64,000 nt of DNA from Synechococcus sp. ATX 2A4 (lineage in GTDB: Bacteria; Cyanobacteriota; Cyanobacteriia; PCC-6307; Cyanobiaceae). The stretch spans positions 124,001 to 188,000 of the forward strand of contig NZ_JAGQCV010000002.1 of the NCBI RefSeq assembly GCF_024346375.1, given 5' to 3'. The position numbers and the translations under genes were made by a program. The notes under the pieces were generated by a model. It worked only from the letters and a program-made list of their open reading frames with translations. It ran no database searches and was not told where the DNA came from. Positions within the stretch are counted from its first letter, which is position 1, and every line of letters begins with the position of its first letter. This document shows, one piece after another, positions 18,906 through 27,610 of the stretch.

Positions 18906-20741
18906 TCAGCCGGCCGGCAGCTCGAGGCCCGCGGCACGCACGCTGTTGGCCTGGGCGGCGGCGGCCAGCAGGGCAGGCAGGGCCACGGCGCCTAGATCGC
19001 CGTCGCGGCGGCTGCGGAGGTTGACGCTGCCTTGCTCGGCTTCCTGGGCGCCAATCACGCCGAGCAGTGGAATCTTCATCTGCTCGCCATTGCGGATCAG
19101 CTTGCCGAGCCGTTCGCCGCTGCGATCAAGCGTGGCTCTCACCCCAGCGGCGTTGAGCTGGGCCAGCACCGTCTGCGCATAGGGCAGCACCTCATCGGTG
19201 ACCGGCAGCAGACGCACCTGCTCCGGGGCGAGCCAGAAGGGGAAATCACCGGCGTAGTTTTCCACCAGGATTCCGAAGAAGCGCTCCAGCGAACCGAAGA
19301 TGGCGCGGTGAATCATGATCGGCCGTGCCCGCTGGCCATCGGCGGCCACGTAGTGCAGATCAAAGCGCTCAGGCAGGTTGAAATCCAGCTGAATCGTGGA
19401 GCACTGCCACAAGCGGCCGATCGCATCTTCGATCTTGATATCAATCTTGGGGCCATAGAACGCGCCACCGCCTTCATCGATCCTGTAGGCCCAGCCCTTG
19501 CGATCAAGCGCCTCCACCAAGCCGGCAGTGGCCAGCTCCCACACGGCATCTTCGCCGATCGATTTCTCGGGCCGGGTGGAGAGGTGAATCTCGTAGTTCT
19601 GGAAATCGAAGGTGGAGAGAATGGTTTCGGTGAGGTTGAGCACACCGAGGATTTCATCGCCGATCTGCTCGGGCAGGCAGAAGATGTGGGCGTCGTCCTG
19701 GGTGAAACCGCGCACGCGCATCAGGCCATGCATCACCCCCGGCCGCTCGTAGCGGTACACCGTGCCCAGCTCTGCCCAGCGGATCGGCAGCTCCTTGTAG
19801 GAGCGCAGGGTGTTGGCGTAAGTGAGCACATGGAAGGGGCAGTTCATCGGCTTGAGCTGGAACTGCCGCTCATCCACATCCATCGGGCCAAACATGCTCT
19901 CCCGGTAGAAATCCAGGTGCCCGGAGGTTTTCCAGAGGCTCAGATCGGCCACATGGGGTGTGTAGAGCAGTTCGTAGCCGGCGGCGAAGTGCGCCTGCCG
20001 CCAGAAATCCTCGATCAGCAGCCGCATGCGGGCGCCGCGCGGATGCCAGAACACCAGGCCGGCGCCGGCCTCGTCTTCGATGGAGAACAGGTTGAGGTCG
20101 ATGCCGAGGCGGCGGTGATCGCGCCGCAGGGCTTCCTGCTTGCGGCGCTGGTGCTCCGCCAGCTGCTCAGGCGATTCCCAGGCGGTGCCGTAGATGCGCT
20201 GCAACTGGGCGCGCTTTTCATCGCCGCGCCAGTAGGCGCCGGCCACGCTTTCGAGCTCGAAGGCCTTGGGGTGCAGCTCGCTGGTGTTGGCCACGTGGGG
20301 CCCGGCGCAGAGATCCCACCATTCCTCGCCGAGCGTGTAAAGGGTGATCGGCTCGGTGAGGCCCGCGAGAATCTCCAGCTTGTAGGGCTCGTTCTGGGCC
20401 GAGATGCGCGCCTCCGCTTCGGCGCGGCTCACCTCGATGCGCTCCAGGGGCAAGCGGCGGCCGATGATCTTGCCCATCTCCTTCTTGATCGCCTTGAGAT
20501 CGGCTTCGGTGAAGGGTTCGGGATGGTCGAAGTCGTAATAGAAGCCGGATTCGGTCCAGGGGCCGATCGTGACCTGCGCCTTGGGAAAGAGCTTCTGCAC
20601 CGCCATGGCCAGCACGTGGCTCATCGAATGGCGAATCTTGAGCAGCTGGGGGCTTTCGCTCGTTTTGGGCAGCAGCACGGGGGTGGTGACCGTTTCCCCA
20701 GAGCGGCTGGCGGGCTCGGCGGCAGGGGAAGCGGCAGGCAC
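18906..20741 (-). CDS. thrS: Threonyl-tRNA synthetase (no TGS domain)
   Basis: ThrRS charges tRNA-Thr. The protein begins almost directly with the editing-domain region (KIRHSMSHVLAMAVQKLFPK), so the N-terminal TGS domain of the E. coli enzyme is missing, as in other cyanobacterial forms. Class II motifs are present: motif 1 region ELLYTPHVADLSLWKTSGH, motif 2 in YRYERPGVMHGLMRVRGFTQ, the zinc-ligand stretch LKPMNCPFHV, and motif 3 in MIHRAIFGSLERFFG. The anticodon-binding domain ends the protein. The start is uncertain: TTG 20774, GTG 20741 and GTG 20678 are all in frame; I use 20741 (611 residues). Confidence 0.93.
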   Translation of the reverse strand: MPAASPAAEPASRSGETVTTPVLLPKTSESPQLLKIRHSMSHVLAMAVQKLFPKAQVTIGPWTESGFYYDFDHPEPFTEADLKAIKKEMGKIIGRRLPLERIEVSRAEAEARISAQNEPYKLEILAGLTEPITLYTLGEEWWDLCAGPHVANTSELHPKAFELESVAGAYWRGDEKRAQLQRIYGTAWESPEQLAEHQRRKQEALRRDHRRLGIDLNLFSIEDEAGAGLVFWHPRGARMRLLIEDFWRQAHFAAGYELLYTPHVADLSLWKTSGHLDFYRESMFGPMDVDERQFQLKPMNCPFHVLTYANTLRSYKELPIRWAELGTVYRYERPGVMHGLMRVRGFTQDDAHIFCLPEQIGDEILGVLNLTETILSTFDFQNYEIHLSTRPEKSIGEDAVWELATAGLVEALDRKGWAYRIDEGGGAFYGPKIDIKIEDAIGRLWQCSTIQLDFNLPERFDLHYVAADGQRARPIMIHRAIFGSLERFFGILVENYAGDFPFWLAPEQVRLLPVTDEVLPYAQTVLAQLNAAGVRATLDRSGERLGKLIRNGEQMKIPLLGVIGAQEAEQGSVNLRSRRDGDLGAVALPALLAAAAQANSVRAAGLELPAG

Positions 20742-20897
20742 GGCAGCAGGCGAATGGCACCCGATCCTAAGCAACGGCTACGGAGTTGCCCTCTGGGCGG
20801 GTGGGCTGGTGCGGCCGAAGCCAGCCTGGCCGGAGGCTTTGCCGATGGGCCGGCAAAAATGATGCTAGCCTGAGAAAACCATGAAACTCTCTGAGAG

Positions 20898-21893
20898 ATG
20901 CTGGTGCCTTGCCTTAAGCCTTGGCTAGCGCCTTTGGTGGTCGGCGTCGTCATCGGCGCATCACCGGCCCAAGCCAATCAATATCTCTACGGCGTGAGTG
21001 TGAGCAATCGGCTGTACTCCATCAACATCACAACCCAGAAAGAGCAACAGTTTTCCTTGTTCGTAGATCCCACAGCCAAGTTGGCGAACGGGGTTGCTGT
21101 GGACCCCAACAGGTTCAACCTGTTTGTGATGGATGGGAACAACAATCTCCGCATCTGGAGAGACGGGACAGACACCTTGGACATTGCTGCCACGCCCAAG
21201 CAGATGGGTCTTGATGACAACAGCTTTAGCGGCGCCAACTCCAATGCCCAGAGTGCAGCCTTCTTTGACGACGCTTATTGGTTTTTCCCAAGAAACTCCA
21301 ATGTTCTGAATCGGATCAACCTTGATGACAATGGCAAGTTCATATCCAGGCTCACTTATCAGTTCCAAGGCGTTCCAGATGGGGCGGGTAACCAGTTGTT
21401 TGGTGATATTGCCATCAACCCACTGGATGGTCGCCTCTATGCTGCCACGTCGATCCTCAACAGCAAAGATATCACCCGTAGCACCGGAAACTTCTATTCC
21501 TTGAATCTCAGCAAACTCCCTGCTGAAGATTCAACTTTCGAACGTAAAGATCCGCGCTACACCGCAATCTGCAGCAGGTGCGTTCCTGGCAATCTCCAGC
21601 TGGGCTACGACGCAGACAAGAAAGTGCTGTATGGCGTGTCCAACATCACCGATAAGTGGTACACCGTTAACACAGCCCTTGCCAAGAACTCCAGTCCTGC
21701 CACGCATGTACCTGGTTGGACCTCATCCCTTGATTTCTTCGATCTTTCCGACGTTGCCCTGACGCGTGAGATCAGCACGAGTGCTCCTCTCCCCGTCCCG
21801 GGGCCCCTGCCGCTGCTGGGCGCGGCAGCGGCTTTTGGCTGGGGCCGAAAACTCAGGCGAAGGATTGTGGCCAGCCAATCGCAAGCTGGCTGA
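20898..21893 (+). CDS. Exported protein with PGPLP-type C-terminal sorting signal (copy 1)
   Basis: This 331-residue protein has a Sec signal peptide (WLAPLVVGVVIGASPAQA, cleavage before NQYLYG). The long mature region is rich in repeated short beta motifs of the type YGVSVSNRLYSI, NLFVMDGNNNLRIW and LYAATSILNS, which suggests a beta-propeller-like fold. It ends in PVPGPLPLLGAAAAFGWG followed by RKLRRRI: a Pro-Gly-Pro motif, a short hydrophobic run and a basic tail, laid out like a PEP-CTERM signal. A related gene is at 23035, a fragment at 24343 and a different protein with the same tail at 24933. Codon use is visibly less GC-rich than in neighbours. The start has GAGAG just upstream. Function unknown; probably cell-surface. 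Confidence 0.72.
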   Translation: MLVPCLKPWLAPLVVGVVIGASPAQANQYLYGVSVSNRLYSINITTQKEQQFSLFVDPTAKLANGVAVDPNRFNLFVMDGNNNLRIWRDGTDTLDIAATPKQMGLDDNSFSGANSNAQSAAFFDDAYWFFPRNSNVLNRINLDDNGKFISRLTYQFQGVPDGAGNQLFGDIAINPLDGRLYAATSILNSKDITRSTGNFYSLNLSKLPAEDSTFERKDPRYTAICSRCVPGNLQLGYDADKKVLYGVSNITDKWYTVNTALAKNSSPATHVPGWTSSLDFFDLSDVALTREISTSAPLPVPGPLPLLGAAAAFGWGRKLRRRIVASQSQAG

Positions 21894-22011
21894 CGCCACG
21901 CCGATCTGGTGCATTTTTCGCATTTTCCCGCCTTTCCGCTTCAGTTCTCCGAAAGCCCGCCACCTGCCCATTAGGGGTGTCGTTCCTAGGATGGATCGGT
22001 GTTGGAGCGAG

Positions 22012-22434
22012 ATGATTCCCGACTCTCCCTCGCCGTTTTCGCAGCCTGCGGGTGCCGGCCCTCTGCTGAACCAGGTGCTGGATTCTCTGCTGGATGATTT
22101 CCAGCATTGGTTCGAGCGAGGGCTTGATCTGGTGGCCCATTGCCCAGAGTCGGTGATGCCGCTTGCTGAGCAGCAGCAGCTGCGCGACACCCTCACGAGC
22201 TCCTTGCAGGAACTGCGGGCGGCACGCGCCCTGCGTGGCGCCATGAGCGAAACCCTGGCGCTCGACATGCAGGCGATGGCCCCTTGGCATCGGCGGGTGA
22301 TGCAGGTGTGGGGCCTGTCGGCCGCCCTGCGCGAGGCGGGGGTGCCGTTGCCGCCGGATCGCCAGAAGCCGGCCCTGTTCCCGCCACCGGCTCCGCCACC
22401 TTCACCGCCACCGTCGCCACCGTCGGCCGCTTGA
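22012..22434 (+). CDS. DUF2605 family protein
   Basis: This 140-residue cytosolic protein has a helical core (NQVLDSLLDDFQHWFERGLDLV, then LAEQQQLRDTLTSSLQELRAARA). It matches my memory of the cyanobacterial DUF2605 family, whose function is unknown. The C-terminus is a proline-serine repeat ([15 protein letters not shown]). ATG 22012 is favoured over ATG 21991 because GGAG lies five bases upstream. It sits between copy 1 of the PGPLP-tail proteins and a TM2-domain gene on the same strand. Confidence 0.65.
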   Translation: MIPDSPSPFSQPAGAGPLLNQVLDSLLDDFQHWFERGLDLVAHCPESVMPLAEQQQLRDTLTSSLQELRAARALRGAMSETLALDMQAMAPWHRRVMQVWGLSAALREAGVPLPPDRQKPALFPPPAPPPSPPPSPPSAA

Positions 22435-22507
22435 CGCCAGCGCGGCCGGGGCCCAGCCACGGCCTCGATAGCATCAAGTTCCGCTGCGAGCACCGCTGAG
22501 TTTGGGC

Positions 22508-22966
22508 ATGGCGAGCACCTCGATCGAGCGGCGCCACGTGGCCCTCGGCTACCTCTTCTGGGTGTGCGGCCTGGTAGGCCTGTGCGGTCTGCATCGCTTC
22601 TACGCCCGCAAGCCAGTGAGCGGCACGTTGTGGCTGCTCACTTTTGGCTTTTGCGGCATTGGTCAATTGATCGATGGCTTGCTGATCAGCTCCATGATCG
22701 AGCAGGCCAACCAACCGCTGGCGCTACAGGAAGCTCTCGCGATGGCCGAGGCCAACCGCCCCGATCCACTGGCGCGCCAGCTGCTGCTGCTGGCTCGCTC
22801 CTCGGGCTCCAGCGGTTTCACCCTCAATGACGCGATTCTCACGGTGCAGCTGCCGGCCAACGTCGACCGTGAGGCTGTGAGGGCTGAGATCGAAGTGCTG
22901 CTCAATGAGCAGCTGCTGGATGTGGGCAACGACGAGCGCGGCCGCGTGGTGTATCGAGAACCGTAA
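22508..22966 (+). CDS. TM2 domain membrane protein
   Basis: This 152-residue protein has an N-terminal TM2 domain: two membrane helices (VALGYLFWVCGLVGLCGLHR and LWLLTFGFCGIGQLIDGLL) with the conserved motif GLCGLHRFYARKPVSG between them. A soluble C-terminal half of about 80 residues ends in a winged-helix-like pattern (LNDAILTVQLPANVDREAV). TM2 domains are found in membrane proteins of unknown role; in picocyanobacteria this arrangement is common. ATG 22508 is preferred to a TTG six bases upstream. Confidence 0.78.
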   Translation: MASTSIERRHVALGYLFWVCGLVGLCGLHRFYARKPVSGTLWLLTFGFCGIGQLIDGLLISSMIEQANQPLALQEALAMAEANRPDPLARQLLLLARSSGSSGFTLNDAILTVQLPANVDREAVRAEIEVLLNEQLLDVGNDERGRVVYREP

Positions 22967-23034
22967 AGGCGGGTCTCTAGGCTCCCTGATGGTTTTATGG
23001 CATGATGTGAGCGCAATGCGAATATGCGAAAATC

Positions 23035-23940
23035 GTGGGCAAAACGAGGCTCCTCTTTGCTTGCGCTGTATCCGTTGCTGCAGCGCTTGTGCCTCAAGCC
23101 GCGAAGGCAGATTTTATCTACGGCATCGCAGACGATAACAATATTTATCAAGTGGATACAAACGCTGAAACCAGCACGAGCGTTTTCAACGCTGTCCCTT
23201 TTCTCGGGGACCCAGGGGCGTCGACCCGGGCTAACGCGTTTGCTTATGATGCCGGCAGGAAACAATTCTGGTTCCTTGATTCCGGCAACAACCTCAGGTT
23301 CTGGAATGGGACAGCTACCAGCACTCTTCCCACCATCGTAGCCGGCTCCATTGTGCAATCTTCAGGAGCTCAACCAGCGAGCGCTGCATTCTTCAATAAC
23401 TCCTTTTGGTATTTCTCGGAGAGTGTTAATACCTTAAATCGAATCACACTTACTTATGATGTTAATAATAATCCAGAATTCGGTGCAAAGACATCCTTCA
23501 CAGTTAATTCTCCTGAAACACCTATACCGAATAGTGATTACGCCTTCGGCGACATCGCGATTAATTCCGCCGGCATTTTATTCGGTGCGACAGTCAACGG
23601 TCGTTTCTTTAGGGTTGATCTAACTGATCTTTCTGAGCCAACATTAACGGCCACCTCTTTGCTCGCCCCTGGTACCAATCCAAGCCTGCAGATTTCGTTT
23701 AGCTCAGATTTCATGAAGCTCTACGGCCAGAGCTTTAACACAGGTCAATGGTACGAGTTAAATACGGGTACGGGTGTAGCCACGCTGACCACTGGTTTCC
23801 TGCAGTTACCAGGCCTGCGTGATCTTGGTGGAGCAGGTGCCGTGCCAATTCCTGGCCCACTGCCTTTGGCGGGTGCAGCTGCGGCTTTTGCATGGTCACG
23901 TCGTTTGCGGCGTAGGGTCAGCCAAACCAATCGGCGCTGA
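23035..23940 (+). CDS. Exported protein with PGPLP-type C-terminal sorting signal (copy 2)
   Basis: This 301-residue protein has a signal peptide (LLFACAVSVAAALVPQAAKA, cleavage before DFIYG) and a mature region related to copy 1: IYGIADDNNIYQVDT, QFWFLDSGNNLRFWNG, AFGDIAINSAGILFGAT. It ends IPGPLPLAGAAAAFAWS followed by RRLRRRV. The only reasonable in-frame start is GTG 23035, because a TGA lies at 23008-23010. Base composition is strikingly AT-richer than in the flanking housekeeping genes (for example runs like GATGTTAATAATAATCC), which suggests recent transfer or a different mutational history. Its last 100 residues are closely matched by the fragment at 24343. Function unknown; location probably the cell envelope. 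Confidence 0.72.
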   Translation: MGKTRLLFACAVSVAAALVPQAAKADFIYGIADDNNIYQVDTNAETSTSVFNAVPFLGDPGASTRANAFAYDAGRKQFWFLDSGNNLRFWNGTATSTLPTIVAGSIVQSSGAQPASAAFFNNSFWYFSESVNTLNRITLTYDVNNNPEFGAKTSFTVNSPETPIPNSDYAFGDIAINSAGILFGATVNGRFFRVDLTDLSEPTLTATSLLAPGTNPSLQISFSSDFMKLYGQSFNTGQWYELNTGTGVATLTTGFLQLPGLRDLGGAGAVPIPGPLPLAGAAAAFAWSRRLRRRVSQTNRR

Positions 23941-24342
23941 ATTCGATATGGTGTGTCTGAGCGAGTGATCTGATCAGGGCTTCCTCAAGTCATTCGGGTA
24001 CTCTCTCGAGCCGTTCGGATACTATGTAATCAATGGTTTACTTTTTGATCACTACGCGATCACCAACTTAAAGTCAGTTCTGTTTTATAACCACTAGTTG
24101 ATTGTTGTCTGATTCGGTGAAATTTGAAGCCCCTGTATTTATCAGAATCATGCACACGAGTTCCATGATGGTTTTCAGTGCATCTACCAGCAACTTGTAT
24201 TGAATCAACTGTTCTGATGAACGGTGGTTATCGCACCTGACGCTCCAAGCGTGCTGCATCGAATGGCACTGAGCTTCGCTAATCCCCTGATGCCAATAGC
24301 GGTTGTAAAGGAAACGCCAAGCAGCTTCTGGCATCAGTATGC
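23941..24342. other. AT-rich gap, no convincing gene
   Basis: These 400 bp are far more AT-rich than the rest of the window (for example around 24010-24110). A 90-codon minus-strand reading frame (24074-24346) starts MCILMPEAAWRFLYNRYW but has no recognisable domain, and its N-terminus lies opposite the truncated PGPLP-tail gene, so I do not call it. The gap separates copy 2 from its truncated relative and probably holds the decayed 5' part of that gene or foreign DNA. Confidence 0.5.
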
Positions 24343-24657
24343 ACACTTCTCAATCCTGGCACCAACCCCAGCCTGCAGCTTTCCTTCAGCGCAGATTTCA
24401 CCAAGCTCTATGGCCAGAATTTCGTAGGCGGCCAGTGGTACACCATCGACACAGACACGGGCATAGCCACAGTGATCCCCGGTTTCCTCGAGCCGATCGT
24501 GGGCACCACTGCCCTCCGAGATCTAGGCGGTGCAAGAGCGTTGCCGATCCCCGGCCCCCTGCCTGTTCCTGGCCCATTGCCGCTCGCGGGTGCCGTGATG
24601 GGCTTCGCCTGGTCGCGCCGGCTGCGGCGCAGGATCCGGTCCGGTGATTCTCGCTGA
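24343..24657 (+). pseudogene. 5'-truncated PGPLP-tail protein (copy 3)
   Basis: The frame reads TLLNPGTNPSLQLSFSADF, then KLYGQNFVGGQWYTIDTDTG, then ALRDLGGARALPIPGPLPV, and ends in RRLRRRIRSGDSR. It matches the last 100 residues of copy 2 (LLAPGTNPSLQISFSSDF, KLYGQSFNTGQWYELNTGTG, GLRDLGGAGAVPIPGPLPL) almost position by position. There is no signal peptide and no N-terminal half: the frame closes at a TAA at 24280. Coding similarity is lost upstream of about 24343. The PGPLP motif is doubled (PIPGPLPVPGPLPLAGA). This is best read as a decayed paralogue left by duplication and deletion. Confidence 0.7.
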
Positions 24658-24785
24658 ATCCCACAGCAGGGCGGTGGACAAAGGCGCCCACGTTGTGTGC
24701 ACGTGATGTGGCGCCGGTGCGGGATGTGTTAATCGTGCGGATGGATCAATGCCCTACTCCACGCCCATCAAACTTGCCACATGCT

Positions 24786-24810
24786 AAAAAAACCTCCCGG
24801 CAAAGGGAGG
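24786..24810 (-). terminator. Rho-independent terminator
   Basis: On the minus strand the sequence reads CCTCCC-TTTGCC-GGGAGG followed by seven T residues (hairpin 24793-24810, T-run 24786-24792). It lies 123 bp after the stop of the exported protein at 24933-25715 and faces the right way to end that transcript. Confidence 0.8.
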
Positions 24811-24932
24811 AGAAGAAAGAAAGCCAGAAAGTGCTTCCCTGAACAACCACAAGCGTGGCGATGAGTTGATTGATGTTTGTTTGCTGAGCCCGTAAGCCGG
24901 CAGGTGTAAGCCCGCCGGCAGTCTTTCTGATC

Positions 24933-25715
24933 TCAGACCGAAACCGACGCCTTCGAGGCCTTGATGCGGCGACGCAGGGAACGGCTCCAGGCGAAGGCAG
25001 CACCAGCGCCGGCCAGGGGCAGGGGGCCAGGCACGCTGTAGTAACCGCCGACTGTGGAGCCTGGTGAAGGAATGCCGTCGGGGCCCACACCAAAACTGAT
25101 GATGGTGTTGGTGCTGTCGGTGGCGCCGGTGAGGGTGCCTTCAATGATGAAGCTGGTGACCTCTGTCAGGCCGATCAGATCAGGTGAGGCCTTGCCGCTG
25201 CCGAAGCCGCCGAAGGCTTCACCGAAAGAGAAGGCCACTTCTCGGTAAGCACCCAAGGGCCCGGCCGGAGTGCTGGCGAGGTAATTGACGGTGGGGAAAT
25301 CACCGGAAGGCGCTGAACCGAACGGATTGTCTGGACCGGTGCCGATCATCATGGTGTCCTCTCCGCCCCAGATCGCGATCGGTGACATCATGAAAGGGAA
25401 CCCTCCCGCAATGCCGGTGACCCGGGCCAGCACGTTCGAAAACGTCAGGCCAGCGCCGGTGCCTTTGACGATGCCCACACCGAAGTTGGTGGCGTTAAAT
25501 TCTTCGTTGCCAAGATCGGCGAAAAACGACGTGACGTCGATCGAGAAGCTTTCGCCTACGGCGAGGGTGCCGCAGTTAGCGCCGGCGCCGGTTTCAATGC
25601 CTCCAAACGTGTTGTTGCCCACACAGGCTGCTTGTGCGGGTGCAAAGGCAAAAATAGCAGGGGCGGTAGCGGCAACAGCCAACCCCTTCAGGAGCGAGGT
25701 GCGCAGGGAGGACAT
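24933..25715 (-). CDS. Exported protein with PGPLP-type C-terminal sorting signal (copy 4, different body)
   Basis: This 260-residue protein has a signal peptide (LLKGLAVAATAPAIFAFAPA, cleavage after AQA before ACVGNN). The mature part is unlike copies 1-3: low-complexity Gly/Thr/Asn-rich beta-type sequence (SFSIDVTSFFADLGNEEF, SFIIEGTLTGATDSTNT) with one possible disulfide (C31 and C48). The C-terminus is YSVPGPLPLAGAGAAFAWS followed by RSLRRRI, the same tail as its neighbours. This points to a shared sorting machine acting on unrelated proteins. Its body resembles PEP-CTERM proteins in style. A terminator follows at 24786. It ends the accessory patch; trpS lies 133 bp upstream of its start on the same strand. 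Confidence 0.75.
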   Translation of the reverse strand: MSSLRTSLLKGLAVAATAPAIFAFAPAQAACVGNNTFGGIETGAGANCGTLAVGESFSIDVTSFFADLGNEEFNATNFGVGIVKGTGAGLTFSNVLARVTGIAGGFPFMMSPIAIWGGEDTMMIGTGPDNPFGSAPSGDFPTVNYLASTPAGPLGAYREVAFSFGEAFGGFGSGKASPDLIGLTEVTSFIIEGTLTGATDSTNTIISFGVGPDGIPSPGSTVGGYYSVPGPLPLAGAGAAFAWSRSLRRRIKASKASVSV

Positions 25716-25847
25716 ACGAGACGATTAACGTTCCGACGGCACAGTAGGCGAAGCTGCAACCAGATGCAACCGAAGTCATCATGCGGTCATGGGCCTTCAG
25801 TGGTGCTGGATACCTCTGCGCATGCCGACCCGTTCAGCCGCCCCTGA

Positions 25848-26864
25848 TCAGCCCGCCGGCAGAAAGCCAAGGGCCGCCTTCACGCGCCCCAATGTGGCAG
25901 TGGCCACCGCTGCCGCCCGCTCCCTGCCCTCGCGCAGCACCTGGCTCAGGTAGGCCTCGTCGCCTCGGATCTCGGCATAACGCGCCTGCAGCGGCTGGAG
26001 GGCGGCCACGGCGGCTTCCGCCAGCAACGGCTTGAACTGGCCCCAGCCCATGGCGGCGCACTCGGCGGCAGCGCTGGCGCGCGATGTGCCGCTGAGCAGG
26101 GCGTAGAGCCCCAGCAGGTTGTCGGCTTCGGGGCGCTCGGGGTTGCCGAATTCCAGGCCCAGCACCGGATCGGTCTTGGCGCGCTTGATCTTCTTGGTGA
26201 TCAGCTCCGGCGGATCGAGCAGGTGCAGGCGCGAGCCCTCATTCGGCTCGCTCTTGCTCATCTTGCTGCGGCCGTCGATCAGGCTCATCACCCGGGCGCC
26301 CTCCGCCAGGATCAGGGGCTCGGGCACCTTCAGCAGCGGCTGGTCTTCCGGCGCGAAGCGGGCATTGATGCGCTGCTGGGCGATGTCGCGGGCGAGTTCC
26401 AGATGCTGCTTCTGGTCTTCGCCCACCGGCACCAGATCGGCGTCATACAGAAGGATGTCGGCCGCCATCAGCACGGGGTAATCGAGCAGCCCCACCGACA
26501 CGTTGTCGCCCTGTTTGCGCGCCTTCTCCTTGAACTGGATCATGCGCTCCAGCCAGTTGAGCGGCGTGACGCAGTTCAGCAGCCAGGTGAGCTCGCTGTG
26601 GGCCGGCACCTGGCTTTGCACGAACACCGTGGACCGCTGCGGATCGATGCCGCAGGCCAGATAGAGGGCGGCGGTGCGGCGCGTGGCCTCCGCCAGCAGG
26701 GCGGGATAGTGCGGCACCGTGATCGCGTGCAGATCCACCACACAGAAAAAGGTGTCGTGGCTGTCCTGCAGCTGCACCCAGTTGCGGATCGCCCCCAGCC
26801 AGTTGCCCAGGTGCAGGGATCCGGTGGGTTGCACGCCCGAGAGCACGCGCGGCCGGACCGTCAC
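25848..26864 (-). CDS. trpS: Tryptophanyl-tRNA synthetase
   Basis: TrpRS charges tRNA-Trp. Class I signatures are clear: the HIGH-like motif GSLHLGNWLGAI (residues 15-26) and the KMSKS loop at DGRSKMSKSEPNEGS (about residue 195). LLDYPVLMAADILLYDADLV is also typical. The 338-residue length is standard. The start codon overlaps the stop of the upstream hypothetical gene (ATGA at 26861-26864), which implies translational coupling. Confidence 0.97.
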   Translation of the reverse strand: MTVRPRVLSGVQPTGSLHLGNWLGAIRNWVQLQDSHDTFFCVVDLHAITVPHYPALLAEATRRTAALYLACGIDPQRSTVFVQSQVPAHSELTWLLNCVTPLNWLERMIQFKEKARKQGDNVSVGLLDYPVLMAADILLYDADLVPVGEDQKQHLELARDIAQQRINARFAPEDQPLLKVPEPLILAEGARVMSLIDGRSKMSKSEPNEGSRLHLLDPPELITKKIKRAKTDPVLGLEFGNPERPEADNLLGLYALLSGTSRASAAAECAAMGWGQFKPLLAEAAVAALQPLQARYAEIRGDEAYLSQVLREGRERAAAVATATLGRVKAALGFLPAG

Positions 26865-27598
26865 GGTTGCGTCTCGGTGTCGGGGGCTGGCGTGGTGTCA
26901 TTCATGGCGTCGCCAGCCGGGGTGGGTTCCTCAGCGGCCTCGCTGGGTTGGGCCACCGGCTCGGGCTCGCGCACCAGCTCCGGCCGGCTCGGGCGGGCGA
27001 AGGGATCGGGCCGGCTGATCACGCGGCGCTCGCCACGGCCCTCGGAACGCCCTTCCGAACGCCCCTCACCAGCACCATCACGCCGGCCGCGCCGGATCGC
27101 GTTGCCTTCACCGGAGCGGCCGCCTTCCGAACGGCCCCCTTCTGAGCGGCCGCCTTCGGGGCGGCTGCGTTCGGGCCGGCTGCCCGCCTGCGCGCGCATC
27201 TCGGCCACCAAGGCATCGAGGGCCCCTTGCTCCAGCAGCTGGGCCACGGTGCGGATCGAGAAGCCGAGCGCCGCGATCGTGGAGCGCAGCTGGAACGCTT
27301 CCTGAACCACCTTGGCGGCCCGTTGCTCGTTCTCGCTCAGGCGGATGCGCAGGCCGCCGCTGTCGCGGTTGGTGCCGGCTTCCCGCCCACCACCCGGCGG
27401 GCGACCGCCGCCCCGGCGTTGGCCCTGTTGCTCTGCTTCACCAGGCTGCTGGTCTGCGTCGGTGGGCGTCAGGTCAGCGGCCACGAACTCTGTTGGCAGA
27501 GATTCCGTGGGCAACGGTGCTGTCGTCACCGAGTCGCTGGTCACAGAGTCGGTGGGCATCGCGTCTGTGGGCACCGATGCGTTCTCCAGGTCGGCCAT
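26861..27598 (-). CDS. Low-complexity Arg/Gly/Ser-rich protein coupled to trpS
   Basis: This is a 245-residue protein with three parts. The N-terminus has degenerate PT-D-S-V repeats (PTDSVTSDSVTTAPLPTES). The centre is a well-formed 65-residue helical core (about 82-140) containing RLSENEQRAAKVVQEAFQLR and IRTVAQLLEQGALDALVAEM. The C-terminus has SEGGR/SEGR repeats and a Pro/Glu-rich tail. The helical core looks conserved and could be a winged-helix or coiled-coil unit; the basic repeats suggest RNA or acidic-surface contact. Neither is proven, and I recognise no domain. The four-base overlap with trpS is firm, so the gene is expressed with it. Confidence 0.6.
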   Translation of the reverse strand: MADLENASVPTDAMPTDSVTSDSVTTAPLPTESLPTEFVAADLTPTDADQQPGEAEQQGQRRGGGRPPGGGREAGTNRDSGGLRIRLSENEQRAAKVVQEAFQLRSTIAALGFSIRTVAQLLEQGALDALVAEMRAQAGSRPERSRPEGGRSEGGRSEGGRSGEGNAIRRGRRDGAGEGRSEGRSEGRGERRVISRPDPFARPSRPELVREPEPVAQPSEAAEEPTPAGDAMNDTTPAPDTETQP

Positions 27599-27610
27599 GG
27601 CCGCAAGCCT

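Noticed and set aside
19032-20873. 613-codon plus-strand frame antisense to thrS
   Set aside because: thrS motifs cover the same DNA on the other strand; the plus frame is a bias artefact.
24074-24346. 90-codon minus-strand frame in the AT-rich gap, possible transposase remnant
   Set aside because: No DDE, helix-turn-helix or inverted repeats seen; not enough to call a mobile element.
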